64,000 nucleotides of DNA from Geomonas oryzisoli (GCF_018986915.1 NZ_CP076723.1:3893501-3957500), one strand, 5' to 3'. Shown: positions 42,431-50,438, counted from the first letter of the stretch. A program made the numbers and translations. The notes: generated by a model from the letters alone, not told the origin.

Positions 42431-42605
42431 GTCACCCAAAGCCGCAGAGGCGCAAAGAAAGAACCAACTTCATAAACAAACAGGGATAGAGGGGATAAAA
42501 GGGATACAACCAAATCGTGGTTGGTCATCCCCTTTATCCCTTTTATCCCTGTTAAACGTTTTAAGCCTTGCTTTTCTTTGCGCCTTGGCGGCTTTGCGTG
42601 AGGTC
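42431..42605. repeat. Nested repeat: family D with family E inside
   Basis: Outer arms CAAAGCCGCAGAGGCGCAAAG and its inverse CTTTGCGCCTTGGCGGCTTTG. Within, at about 42480-42556, ACAGGGATAGAGGGGATAAA and an inverse TTTATCCCTTTTATCCCTGT. The inner unit equals that at 38612. Confidence 0.82.
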
Positions 42606-42609
42606 GGTT

Positions 42610-42638
42610 TTGACTCTCCTTTGTCTTTCACGTATAGT
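42610..42638 (+). promoter_or_regulatory. Sigma-70 promoter for nikR
   Basis: TTGACT at 42610-42615, 17-bp spacer, TATAGT at 42633-42638. The transcript would start about 23 bases before the start codon, at the edge of the repeat. Confidence 0.7.
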
Positions 42639-42667
42639 AAGGCACTTTTTCTCAAGGAGAGTCATGC

Positions 42668-43087
42668 ATGGGCGAGACAGTAAGATTCGGCATTTCCATG
42701 GACGACCAGTTGCTGGAGAGCTTCGACCGGCTTATCGAACAAAAAGGGTACGCCAACCGCTCCGAGGCGATCCGCGACCTGATCCGGGCCGCCCAGGTCG
42801 AGCTCGACTGGGAAGAAGGTGAAAAGGAAGGAGTCGGCACGGTAACCCTGGTCTACAACCACCACGTGCGCGATCTTTCCGATAAGCTGACCGAGCATCA
42901 GCACGCCCACCACGACCAGATCATATCGGCGCTGCACGTACACCTCGATGCCCACAACTGTCTGGAAGTCCTGGTTGTGCGCGGCAAGGCCCGCGACGTG
43001 CGCCGCATCGCCGATGAACTGATCGGCGTCAAAGGCGTGAAGCACGGCAAACTCGTCATGACCACCACCGGCGAAGGACTCCACTAA
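42668..43087 (+). CDS. nikR: Nickel-responsive regulator NikR
   Basis: 139 aa ribbon-helix-helix repressor with an ACT-like nickel domain. [36 protein letters not shown] is the DNA-binding part (described by its ends: VRFGISMDD and [10 protein letters not shown]). The nickel site is formed by [17 protein letters not shown] (His, His, Cys). A clear promoter is present. No nickel transporter is adjacent, so it acts on targets elsewhere. Confidence 0.95.
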
Positions 43088-43096
43088 GGCTAACAC

Positions 43097-43192
43097 CCGT
43101 TCTACGTTCTACGTTCAAAACCGCTTTCCCCTCAGCTTTTTCTGCCGGCACCACGTCCCCGCCCCCGGAGGGGGAGGGTCAGGGAGGGGGAA
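43097..43192. repeat. Heptad and G/C-tract repeats between nikR and tadA
   Basis: CCGTTCTACGTTCTACGTTC (43097-43117, family C) followed by CCCCGCCCCCGGAGGGGGAG and AGGGAGGGGGA (43155-43192, family F). Confidence 0.75.
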
Positions 43193-43223
43193 TACGGCCC
43201 GACATCTCAGAGAAGAAGGCAGC

Positions 43224-43712
43224 ATGATCAAAGACGACCACTACTGGATGGGCAAGGCCATCGACCAGGCCCGAAAGGCCGAGTCGATCGGCGAGGTACC
43301 CATCGGTGCCGTGATAGTGAAAGACGGGGCCGTGATCGCGCGCGGGCACAACCTGCGCGAAAGCAAACAGGACCCTTCCGCCCACGCCGAGATGATCGCC
43401 ATACGCAAAGCGGCAAAGAAGCTCGCCAGTTGGCGCCTCACCGGCGCCACCCTCTACGTCACCCTCGAGCCCTGCACCATGTGCATGGGAGCCATAATCC
43501 TCTCGCGACTGGACCGCGTCGTCTTCGGCAGCTACGACCCCAAAGGGGGCGCGGCGGGATCGCTCTTCGACTTCTCCGATGACAAGCGGCTGAACCACAG
43601 CGTCGTTCTCACCCCCGGCGTACGTGGCGAGGAAACCTCGCGTATGCTCTCCTGTTTTTTCGCAAACTTACGCGCGCAGAAAAAACAGGAGAAAAAGTCC
43701 CTCAACAGCTGA
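43224..43712 (+). CDS. tadA: tRNA-specific adenosine deaminase TadA
   Basis: Deaminates the wobble adenosine 34 of tRNA-Arg(ACG) to inosine. 162 aa. Zinc/catalytic site: HAE (His54, Glu56) and PCTMC (Cys84, Cys87). GEVPIGAVIVKDG and GGAAGSLFD are family-specific. Ends in a Lys-rich tail (AQKKQEKKS). Its start at 43224 has a purine-rich AGAAGAAGG ahead. A hairpin follows at 43735-43770 without a strong T-run. Confidence 0.94.
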   Translation: MIKDDHYWMGKAIDQARKAESIGEVPIGAVIVKDGAVIARGHNLRESKQDPSAHAEMIAIRKAAKKLASWRLTGATLYVTLEPCTMCMGAIILSRLDRVVFGSYDPKGGAAGSLFDFSDDKRLNHSVVLTPGVRGEETSRMLSCFFANLRAQKKQEKKSLNS

Positions 43713-43805
43713 GAAAAAAAGAGAAAAAAAGCCCTAAACCTTTTCGGAGCTTGAGCCGAAAATTTAGGACAACCAATCTTTTTTCTACGGCTTTGAGAGG
43801 GGCCT

Positions 43806-44066
43806 ATGCAAATTGAAGAAATCACCCCGAACGCCATCATGGCGACGCACCATGAGATAACCCGGCTGGCGACCTATACCGAGGAGTTGCTGCAGGGGAC
43901 CATTGCCTCGGAAGATCATTCGCGCCACAAACTCACCGCCGTGCTCAGGGTATACAGCGAGCTCGGTCTTATCTGGCGCATCTTGTCGGAGATAGACACA
44001 AGGGGTGTTCTGACCAAGACACAGCGGCAATTTCTGCAGGATTTCTATGCGGGACTTACCTATTGA
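43806..44066 (+). CDS. Hypothetical helical protein, 86 aa
   Basis: Small soluble protein starting at 43806 with GAGGGG ahead. Predicted mostly helical (MATHHEITRLATYTEELLQG, HKLTAVLRVYSELGLIWRIL). No Cys, no signal peptide, no recognised motif. It ends 93 bp before tRNA-Ser. The size and amphipathic helices suit a small adaptor or regulator, but nothing more can be claimed. Confidence 0.65.
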   Translation: MQIEEITPNAIMATHHEITRLATYTEELLQGTIASEDHSRHKLTAVLRVYSELGLIWRILSEIDTRGVLTKTQRQFLQDFYAGLTY

Positions 44067-44159
44067 AGTCGGGGTACCACAACAGGGTTGAATTTCTCTT
44101 TGGAATAAGGTATATCTTTCTGCTCTGAGGAGCCTCGCTCCTTTGACAACAGCATATCC

Positions 44160-44247
44160 GGAGAGATGTCCGAGTGGTCGATGGTGCCTGACTCGAAATC
44201 AGGTGTACCGAAAGGTACCTAGGGTTCGAATCCCTATCTCTCCGCCA
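44160..44247 (+). tRNA. tRNA-Ser (anticodon CGA)
   Basis: Seven-base-pair acceptor stem GGAGAGA/TCTCTCC, long variable arm TGTACCGAAAGGTACCT typical of class II tRNA, T-loop GGTTCGAATCC, encoded CCA. The anticodon stem-loop CCTGACTCGAAATCAGG places CGA at the anticodon. The 3' 60 bases are repeated at 47783-47842, showing that an element integrated here and rebuilt the gene. Confidence 0.95.
44188..44247. repeat. Left attachment repeat (in tRNA-Ser)
   Basis: 60 bp from the anticodon stem through CCA, identical to 47783-47842. Sequence beyond the CCA diverges at once (ATAAAA versus TATTAAG), which fixes the right boundary of the repeat. Confidence 0.92.
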
Positions 44248-44249
44248 AT

Positions 44250-44291
44250 AAAAACAAAGGGTTATGGTTATCGCCATAACCCTTTGTTTTT
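44250..44291. terminator. Element-supplied terminator for tRNA-Ser
   Basis: Perfect 18-bp stem AAAAACAAAGGGTTATGG/CCATAACCCTTTGTTTTT, loop TTATCG, beginning 3 bases after the tRNA. Works on both strands, so it also faces the cargo gene. Confidence 0.9.
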
Positions 44292-44303
44292 GCATTTTCC
44301 TCC

Positions 44304-44326
44304 GTGCAACCTCTCGTGCAACCTCT
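44304..44326 (+). promoter_or_regulatory. Left cluster of GTGCAACCTCT repeats
   Basis: Two direct copies of GTGCAACCTCT at 44304 and 44316, spaced 12 bp start to start. The same motif is clustered at the right end, suggesting integrase arm-type sites. Confidence 0.65.
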
Positions 44327-44454
44327 TCGACAGACCAACCTATCAAGTACCCATCAAGTAAACATCAACGCGAGAAACTATCCGATTCCATTGATGTTTT
44401 TCACCTCATAGCAGTATGGATTTTTCTGATATGGCCTTGAGCGTCAAGTAGCTA

Positions 44455-45948
44455 TCAACTCCCCCCACCCGTAGGTGCTGCCCACCAGGGAACATATTTC
44501 ATCAGCTTGGGGGCAGCCGTGACGTCATAGGGTACTATGGCTCCTGCGGCTACCGCCTCTTTGATGAGCCTTGACGCTACGGCCATGTTCTTTGGCTCTA
44601 TACCGAACCGCTCCCTTAGGGATGTGTTGGTCAGATACTCCCTGTTGACGTACTTCAGGCATGCATGAAGGTAGCATGCTCGGACCCTATCCTCCTTGTC
44701 CATCTTGGTCAGCGTGCGATGCGCAAACAAAACCGCACGTGTATTGTCACCAGTCACCTCAAATACTGGAGCCGGGAGTTGAAAACATTCCGTCTGGAAA
44801 ACGACCTTATCGACACCGCTGCCGCGCTCCTCACAAACCCCTATCCGCCGCAGAAATGATGCAAGCGCTTCATTTCTGGATCTCGGTGGAGTATCCAAAA
44901 AGCGGTCGATCTGCACAAGCGGTATGCCCGGGTTGCTGATCTCCATTCTGTCAGAGAAGATCTCGATCATGGGCCCGCTGCCCGTGACAAAAAAGTCTTG
45001 GTGGATAAGAGCGTTCGCCACCAGTTCGCGGACGGCGAGTTCAGGATACATTGGCACCGTCTTACGCAGTGCTTTCCCTATCACCTCATTGGACGGCAAA
45101 AGGGCGTTTATGTATCCGATCAAACCTTCGAACCCGCTTGCGTATCCTTTAGAGCCATCCTGTTCCCGAATGGTCTCAATCCTGCTGTTGTCTTTATAGG
45201 CAATGACGCGGACCGCCTTTCGCCGCAATGCGCGGAAGAGGTCCAACCTCTTGGCAAACAACATCGCGCCCAGGTTCATAATATTCCAGCGTCCTGCCTC
45301 CGTTCGTTGGATGAGGTCATCAGCCTCCAGGCTCTGGAGAACCCCATCCCGCGACTCCGGAAGCGGCAGCTTGAGCAGATCAAAGTACGCCGGGTAATCA
45401 AGGAGCTTGAGGACATCCTCGCCAGGAAGTTCCTCGCCGGCAACAAGATTTTCAAAGGGAATGTGATCGAATATCCGCCAAAGCTCACGCTCCTTTTCCG
45501 GGAAATCCTTCAGCTTCTTTTTGTACGATCCAACCCGAATGTACTCCTGATTTTGGAACTGCACGGGATGCCGGAAAGCTCTTCCGATTTCCAAAACGAC
45601 CACCTTTTTCCCTTCGATCTCGACTTCGAAGAAACGAAAATGGATCTTCGGTGACAGCTGGTGCAACAGCCAGTTCTCCAGTTCTTCGTTGCCGATACGA
45701 GCTAACATTGGAGAAAAGTCGGTGCCTAGGATGTCATGGGTGGCGTTATCTATTCCCCACACCATGTAACCGAAAGCCTTCCCGGCCAAGACTGCTGAGT
45801 TGGCCAATGCCGAAAGATATTGCCCGACATCTTCCGGCGCCGCCTTGCTGACCTTGAACTCAAGCCACTCGGTTTCCTGCGGTAATTTACGAAATTCGCT
45901 TACCAGACTGATAAGGTATTCGGTGCTCCTATTTGCAGTCAAATTCAT
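44455..45948 (-). CDS. AlbA_2-domain / GHKL-ATPase protein (element cargo)
   Basis: 497 aa from the ATG at 45948; an upstream GTG at 46008 is possible. The N-terminal Schlafen AlbA_2 domain (residues about 15-135) is seen in ETEWLEFKVSKAAPEDVGQ, GYMVWGIDN, FQNQEYIRVGSYKKK. The C-terminal part from about residue 300 contains ELAVRELVANALIHQDF and MEISNPGIP, matching HATPase_c_4, and ends with a winged-helix-like segment. Proteins of this architecture are widespread, sometimes in defence loci, and are thought to act as ATP-dependent nucleic-acid binders. It is the only cargo gene of the element. Confidence 0.85.
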   Translation of the reverse strand: MNLTANRSTEYLISLVSEFRKLPQETEWLEFKVSKAAPEDVGQYLSALANSAVLAGKAFGYMVWGIDNATHDILGTDFSPMLARIGNEELENWLLHQLSPKIHFRFFEVEIEGKKVVVLEIGRAFRHPVQFQNQEYIRVGSYKKKLKDFPEKERELWRIFDHIPFENLVAGEELPGEDVLKLLDYPAYFDLLKLPLPESRDGVLQSLEADDLIQRTEAGRWNIMNLGAMLFAKRLDLFRALRRKAVRVIAYKDNSRIETIREQDGSKGYASGFEGLIGYINALLPSNEVIGKALRKTVPMYPELAVRELVANALIHQDFFVTGSGPMIEIFSDRMEISNPGIPLVQIDRFLDTPPRSRNEALASFLRRIGVCEERGSGVDKVVFQTECFQLPAPVFEVTGDNTRAVLFAHRTLTKMDKEDRVRACYLHACLKYVNREYLTNTSLRERFGIEPKNMAVASRLIKEAVAAGAIVPYDVTAAPKLMKYVPWWAAPTGGGS

Positions 45949-46223
45949 CACCCCGAGAGAGATTTCAAAAAGGTTTTGGCCATCCGGTGCACCAGCTTTA
46001 TAAAGCACAGGTTAGAAATTGTAAAGGACATAGGAGATACCCTCATACCCCTTTTGTTAGCCTCCTTTCTGACCACTTGGAATACAGCTGTCACTATGAA
46101 ACCGGCGTTGAGTAGACTTCACTCCAGCTTCACTTGATCGCTGCTCACTGCAGGCAAAAGTGTCCCGCCAAGAACAAAAATGGCTTCCTTTTATGACGTT
46201 GCCGCGACGGTACCGGCGGTACC

Positions 46224-46259
46224 GCAATAAAAACAGCCTCTTGAGGCTGTTTTTATTGC
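46224..46259. terminator. Terminator between integrase and cargo gene
   Basis: 17-bp perfect arms GCAATAAAAACAGCCTC/GAGGCTGTTTTTATTGC around two bases, with GGTACC flanks on both sides. A T-run on both strands. The rest of 45949-46365 holds no gene I can support. Confidence 0.85.
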
Positions 46260-46365
46260 AGTACGGTACCATGCAACACCTTAAAAGGACGGATTTTCAA
46301 GCGACGGAAGTCGATAGGGCTGCGTCAGGTGTATATGCAGAACGGCTGGACTTTTGATCTAGACT

Positions 46366-47577
46366 CTATCGTGGTAGCCGTATAACTTTGGCGACAGGCT
46401 CAGCTACAGTAAGCATCGTTAGTTTGCGCTCCCAACTCTCCATTGCTTCTCGCTTCTCGCGATCATACGTGTAGCGGTTGTAGACGTGCCCCACTCCCTG
46501 TTTTTGACGAGTGATATGATTCTGCAACCTGTCAATCAACTCACCTGGCACCCCCATCTCCGCCCAGCAGGTTGCAGCGGTACGACGCAGGTCGTGAGGA
46601 ACAAAGTGAGGGATCCCCAGGAGGTCTTCAACCCTGCTTTCGGGCCGGTGCGGCAAGTTGTCCTTTATGGCGCTTGTCAGGGTCCGAACCTCGAGGGGCT
46701 TCCCTTCGTTCCTGGGAGAGGGAAAGATATACTCTGTGGCGTCTCCGATTAGCTCTTGCGCCATCCTCGTCAGGTACACCCTGTGAGCCTGCTTATTTTT
46801 GGACCTCTCTCCGGGAACCATCCACCAGTCACCGTCGATCTCACGCCGATGCATACCGATCACTTCCCCAGGGCGCTGCCCTGTTACCAGTATCAATTTA
46901 AGAGCGCGTCGCACGCTATCGCTCATCCTTGCCTCGTCAAGGTTTCGCCAAAAAGTTCTGATTTCCGTCGCCGAAAGAACCCGTTCCCTGGAATGCTCTC
47001 GCTCAGGACGATCCATCCCCATGAACGGGTTCACCTCCAACACATCTCTCTTGACCGCATAGCTGAACATCTTGCGGGTATAGGCTAATAACCGATTGGC
47101 CATAACCGGAGCTCCTCGATCAGCGACCTCATCGAGAATCAAGACTAGATCCCGGCGCCGTATGTCGGTTATTTTCCGCTTTCCCCACTTGGGCAGTATG
47201 TTTGCCTTCAGGGCGCGCTCAATCTCCTTCCAGCCCCTGTTATGGTCCTTTGCGTGGCGCTGCAGGTACTCTTCTATAAAGTCCGCGACGAATGGAGTCC
47301 GTTTACGCTCTAGACGTTTCTCTTCCTCTAGGGCGCCAGGGTTCTTTCCGTTGTTGAGGATCTTGACGGCTTCCGCATGACGCTCCCTTGCCGTTTTGAG
47401 CGATACGTCCGGATAGGGGCCAAGAGCCAGTTCCCTGCGTTTCCCGTCGAAGGTGTAGATGAAGAGCCAGGTCTTGGCCGCCGATGGCATCACCCGAATT
47501 GCAAATCCGTTGCCTTCACGTTCGTAGTATTTGCCAGCCTTCGGCTTCAAGGCTTTTATGTACTTGTCGGTGAACAT
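46366..47577 (-). CDS. Tyrosine-type site-specific integrase (P4 type)
   Basis: 403 aa from the ATG at 47577 behind GGAGG. N-terminal DUF4102 arm-binding domain (FTDKYIKALKPKAGKYYE, GKRRELALGPYPDVSLKTAR), central SAM-like core-binding region, and a catalytic domain with Arg in TGQRPGEVIGM, HDLRRTAAT (His-x-x-Arg), and a likely nucleophile Tyr in GVGHVYNRYTYD. P4-type integrases insert in tRNA 3' ends, as here. The upstream region carries repeated GTGCAACCTCT motifs overlapping its leader, so it may autoregulate. Confidence 0.94.
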   Translation of the reverse strand: MFTDKYIKALKPKAGKYYEREGNGFAIRVMPSAAKTWLFIYTFDGKRRELALGPYPDVSLKTARERHAEAVKILNNGKNPGALEEEKRLERKRTPFVADFIEEYLQRHAKDHNRGWKEIERALKANILPKWGKRKITDIRRRDLVLILDEVADRGAPVMANRLLAYTRKMFSYAVKRDVLEVNPFMGMDRPEREHSRERVLSATEIRTFWRNLDEARMSDSVRRALKLILVTGQRPGEVIGMHRREIDGDWWMVPGERSKNKQAHRVYLTRMAQELIGDATEYIFPSPRNEGKPLEVRTLTSAIKDNLPHRPESRVEDLLGIPHFVPHDLRRTAATCWAEMGVPGELIDRLQNHITRQKQGVGHVYNRYTYDREKREAMESWERKLTMLTVAEPVAKVIRLPR

Positions 47578-47593
47578 TTGACCTCCGCGGGGA

Positions 47594-47656
47594 AGAGGTT
47601 GCACGGTTTCGTGCAACCTCTCGTGCAACCTCTCGTGCAACCTCTGTGCAACCTCC
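47594..47656. promoter_or_regulatory. Right cluster of GTGCAACCTCT repeats
   Basis: One inverted copy (47594-47604) and four direct copies (47611, 47623, 47635 and 47646, the last ending in C), directly upstream of the integrase start and 127 bp from the right attachment repeat. Confidence 0.7.
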
Positions 47657-47782
47657 TTGCGGTTAAAAAAGCCTCAAATAAGATCAAAACACAACCCTCA
47701 CATTATGCAATAAACACTATGAAGTCAACAACTTACTGAAACACACTGAAACGAATTGAACCGCCATGAAAAGGCTATTTTT

Positions 47783-47842
47783 CTGACTCGAAATCAGGTG
47801 TACCGAAAGGTACCTAGGGTTCGAATCCCTATCTCTCCGCCA
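47783..47842. repeat. Right attachment repeat (tRNA-Ser 3' remnant)
   Basis: 60 bp identical to 44188-44247. It lacks the 5' half of the tRNA and is not a functional gene. It is the original chromosomal 3' end displaced by integration. Confidence 0.92.
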
Positions 47843-47846
47843 TATT

Positions 47847-47879
47847 AAGAAAGGCCGGTCACTATGACCGGCCTTTCTT
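47847..47879 (+). terminator. Displaced original tRNA-Ser terminator
   Basis: AAGAAAGGCCGGTCA/TGACCGGCCTTTCTT, 15-bp perfect stem with CTA loop, five bases after the tRNA remnant. Confidence 0.85.
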
Positions 47880-47998
47880 GCATTTCGCCAGCGGCCTCAT
47901 TCCTGCCTTCCCACTCGTGAACCTGCCTCTTTGTCTTAGTCATCCTCTCTCACTCCCATTCACCAGAGCTTTTTCCGTGATCCCTCAGAGTACAGCTT

Positions 47999-48007
47999 TG
48001 ATATAAT
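47999..48007 (+). promoter_or_regulatory. Extended -10 promoter
   Basis: TGATATAAT: perfect TATAAT at 48002-48007 with the TG extension. No good -35. It would start transcription near 48014 for the gene at 48047. Confidence 0.6.
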
Positions 48008-48046
48008 AAGTGCTTGGAACCGCAACACATAGTGTGGAGGTGGGAC

Positions 48047-48505
48047 ATGAAGTTACTTAAGACAGTACTTCGTTCTTTTTGTGTCCTATCGCTGGTCGCA
48101 AGTCTTTCCGGCATGACACCCGCCCTTGCGGCTGACGATAACCCGACCGGTGATCTCAGCAAGGATCTGAAGGAGATGCCGGTGCTCACTGGGGAAACTT
48201 GGCAAACTCTTCCCCCTGAGGCGAAGATCACTTTCATCTGGGGAATCGGACACGTGGTGACCATCGAGGAAAACGTGATTCAACGCCACCCCGAACTGAA
48301 GAGACAGGGGTTCGCTGCAAAGCTGGCCGAGGGCCTGCGCGGCGTCCCGATGGAAACCATCATCGTCGATATCGACAGCTACTATCACAACAAACCTGAC
48401 GATCTCGACGTACCGGTCATGCACGTAATCTGGAACCAGATCGTCAGACCTAAGTTGAAAGTTGGCATCGCCGACCGGCCCTTCGCCGGTTCAGGCGGAC
48501 CGTAG
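48047..48505 (+). CDS. Secreted hypothetical protein, Rap1a/Tai-like
   Basis: 152 aa from the ATG at 48047 (GGAGGTGGG ahead). Signal peptide to about residue 29 (cleavage after PALA). The mature region WQTLPPEAKITFIWGIGHVVTIEEN, followed by a helical domain and a DIDSYYHNKPDDLDVPVMHVIWNQIV ending, resembles small periplasmic proteins of the Rap1a/Tai immunity fold. I am unsure of the family. It shares a transcript with the Gly-zipper lipoprotein gene 20 bp downstream. Confidence 0.75.
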   Translation: MKLLKTVLRSFCVLSLVASLSGMTPALAADDNPTGDLSKDLKEMPVLTGETWQTLPPEAKITFIWGIGHVVTIEENVIQRHPELKRQGFAAKLAEGLRGVPMETIIVDIDSYYHNKPDDLDVPVMHVIWNQIVRPKLKVGIADRPFAGSGGP

Positions 48506-48525
48506 GCCAGGCAAGGAGGCAGCGC

Positions 48526-48771
48526 ATGAAAGCTCTAAGATATATCGCAATCGTGCTGCTGGCAGCGCTTAGCTTTGGGTGCGTGGGGATGACGCGCCAG
48601 CAACAGAGCACCCTTAGCGGAGGCGCAATAGGCGCCGGCGGCGGAGCCTTGATAGGCGGACTTTCCGGCGGAAGTCCCGCAGTAGGAGCTATACTCGGGG
48701 GCGCAGCGGGCGCTCTGACCGGTTACATCCTGGGTGAACCCGGCTCCGGCCGTTATTATCAACGCCGTTGA
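48526..48771 (+). CDS. Glycine-zipper lipoprotein
   Basis: 81 aa. Start at 48526 with AAGGAGG. Signal ends in LSFGCVG (lipobox, Cys about 19). The mature part has a Gly-zipper pair: SGGAIGAGGGALIGGLSGG and AVGAILGGAAGALTGYILG, then a basic C-terminus. Such proteins sit in the outer membrane and affect envelope stability; the exact role is unknown. A terminator follows at 48799. Confidence 0.85.
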   Translation: MKALRYIAIVLLAALSFGCVGMTRQQQSTLSGGAIGAGGGALIGGLSGGSPAVGAILGGAAGALTGYILGEPGSGRYYQRR

Positions 48772-48798
48772 CGTCTTTGATGATGCATAACCACAACC

Positions 48799-48829
48799 AA
48801 GGGGTTGCAGCCAAGCGCTGCAGCCCCTT
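48799..48829 (+). terminator. Rho-independent terminator
   Basis: AAGGGGTTGCAGC/GCTGCAGCCCCTT around CAAGC, tail TTTCCTTTTT. The rest of 48830-49150 has no supported gene. Confidence 0.85.
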
Positions 48830-49150
48830 TCCTTTTTCTCAGCCCGTGCTCCAGCCCGTCGTCCCGTGCGCTTCACGCGGCATCTTCCCTTGCAGTTCAA
48901 GTTTTGAGCTGCTGTTCATTTTTAGCGAGCACTAATGTCGTTAGACACTTACCTGCATTCCGGTTCATCCAGGTGTGCGAACGGAGTACAGACGAGGGTG
49001 AAAGCTCATTTCAACTCGGTACAGCAGAAAAAGCCAAACATAAATAATCACAAACAAATGAAAGATTTTTCACAGACCAACAGCCGCTTGGCACATTCGC
49101 TGAAATACCTCCGGGTAGAAGCGCAACCCAACCACATACGGAGGTAGACC

Positions 49151-49528
49151 ATGGACGAGTACGTTTTCAAATCAACCGGCCCTGACCCCATCTACATGGC
49201 AAACGTCAACATCTTCTTCCCCGTTCTGTTCAACCTGGAACTCTTCAAGAACGGATGGCCGGAAGACAAGTTCGGTTCCCAAAGCGTGCTGCAAAACGAC
49301 GTGGACTGGTACAGACAGATGTACGAGAGCGGACGCACCGGAAACCGTCCGCACATAGCAGCCCGGAAGTCCGCCCGGGAGCACCTCAGTGAGCGCATCC
49401 GGAAAATCTTGCGGTATGCGACGCTGATGGCAAACGAAAACGATGTAAAGGCCCTGCTCAATTCGGGTGTGGTCATCTACAAGACCAGAAAGAGAGCCCA
49501 CAGGACTGCAAAGCAAGTTCAATCCTAA
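49151..49528 (+). CDS. Hypothetical protein, 125 aa
   Basis: Starts at 49151 behind ACGGAGGTAG. Soluble and mixed charge: an N-terminal beta-like part (DEYVFKSTGPDPIYMANVNIFFPVLF) then helical (DVDWYRQMYESGRTG, AREHLSERIRKILRYATLM). No Cys, no signal, no recognised motif. A GGAGGCG/CGCCTCC hairpin follows at 49531-49558. It stands alone in a gene-poor stretch, so its reality rests on the ribosome binding site and composition. Confidence 0.65.
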   Translation: MDEYVFKSTGPDPIYMANVNIFFPVLFNLELFKNGWPEDKFGSQSVLQNDVDWYRQMYESGRTGNRPHIAARKSAREHLSERIRKILRYATLMANENDVKALLNSGVVIYKTRKRAHRTAKQVQS

Positions 49529-50300
49529 CGTCAAGGAGGCGCAGGCAGTCGCCTCCCTCCGACAGCCTCTCTATCAATTCGTTCCTGCTTCCAACCACCC
49601 CGACGGAACCGCACCTGATGATCAGGTCAGGATTTCCGCCGGGGTCCTTTTGTCCCTGGCCCAGCCTCGCAATGCTCAAGCCTTCTCCCCCCTCCAAAGC
49701 AGCCATTTTTTCTAATGTAGGTGCACGTTCAAAATAAACACGGTCGTTATTTCTAATGTAAGGGCATGATCCAAACAAATCAGTTCGCAGGTGCTCAAAG
49801 TGAAGGGCAAACACATCAAGAAGGGCGGTTACCCATGCCTTTTTCACCAGATCCCAAACCAAGTCTCTCCTCCACAACTCGCCAGCCCTCCCATTTCTCT
49901 TCAAGTAGCTCTTCCCGTGGTCAGAAATCACTGATTTTCAGCGCTGCCAGCACCGATACCATCGCTGGGATGCCTTGTTTAAATTAAGTATGACCTGCTT
50001 TATTTTAGCTACGGTCATAGTTAATTTAAAAGCGACCTTCTTTTATTTAACTGCGGACCACACCCCCTTCCCACGAGGTTGCCTCCTGTAAAACCCAATC
50101 GTCGTGAATTTGGTTGCACCCGAGCTTATATCCGTTGCGACCAGTTCCGCAATCGACGCGCTGCGGTCACAATCGACCGTGACCAGATGCAACCTAATTG
50201 CGCCAGCGATAAATTTGCGATATTTGGGCGGCCGTGATAACATTAGCTGTCGCCAATATAGTGACACGTTCTTCTGCTTAAAGCAGGAAAGGAGGACACC
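49529..50300. other. Gene-poor region with long AT-rich inverted repeat
   Basis: 772 bp with no supported gene. It has a duplicated TTTCTAATGTA (about 49710 and 49749), and an 18-bp inverted repeat with one mismatch: TTTAAATTAAGTATGACC (49978-49995) and GGTCATAGTTAATTTAAA (50013-50030), separated by 17 bases. The repeat suits a strong hairpin or an operator. The entericidin-like gene follows. Confidence 0.5.
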
Positions 50301-50438
50301 ATGAAACGTAAAATCGCAACTGCAGTCATGCTCACCCTAACCACCGTCTGGGCCCTCGCAGGCTGTCACACCGTCAAAGGGGTCGGCCAAGACATGCAAA
50401 GCGGCGGCAAAGCAATCGAGAATTCTTCCGGGCGATAA
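50301..50438 (+). CDS. Entericidin-like small lipoprotein
   Basis: 45 aa, start at 50301 behind AAAGGAGG. MKRKIATAVMLTLTTVWALA is the signal, with lipobox ALAGC (Cys 22). The mature HTVKGVGQDMQSGGKAIE matches the EcnA/EcnB family signature NTxxGxGxDxxxGGxAI. These are stress-induced outer-membrane lipoproteins. Usual length. A terminator follows at 50457. Confidence 0.9.
   Translation: MKRKIATAVMLTLTTVWALAGCHTVKGVGQDMQSGGKAIENSSGR

Larger units (their letters stand above)
44188..47842. mobile_element. Small tRNA-Ser integrative element (about 3.6 kb)
   Basis: Bounded by perfect 60-bp direct repeats of the tRNA 3' end. Contains, both leftward, a tyrosine recombinase near the right end and a single cargo gene (AlbA_2/GHKL ATPase). 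There are no replication, conjugation, capsid or excisionase genes that I can see. GTGCAACCTCT motifs cluster inside both ends. The left end supplies a new terminator for the tRNA; the displaced original terminator remains at the right. It resembles a minimal satellite-like or defence-islet element. Confidence 0.88.

Noticed and set aside
47594-47656. CRISPR or plasmid iteron array of GTGCAACCTCT
   Set aside because: No replication gene is present, the spacing is one or zero bases, and copies also occur at the other end of the element, fitting integrase arm sites better.
47783-47842. Second tRNA-Ser gene
   Set aside because: It lacks the acceptor 5' strand and D-arm; it is the displaced 3' part of the tRNA left by integration.
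49529-50300. Short open frames in the gene-poor region
   Set aside because: None has a good ribosome binding site, signal or domain.
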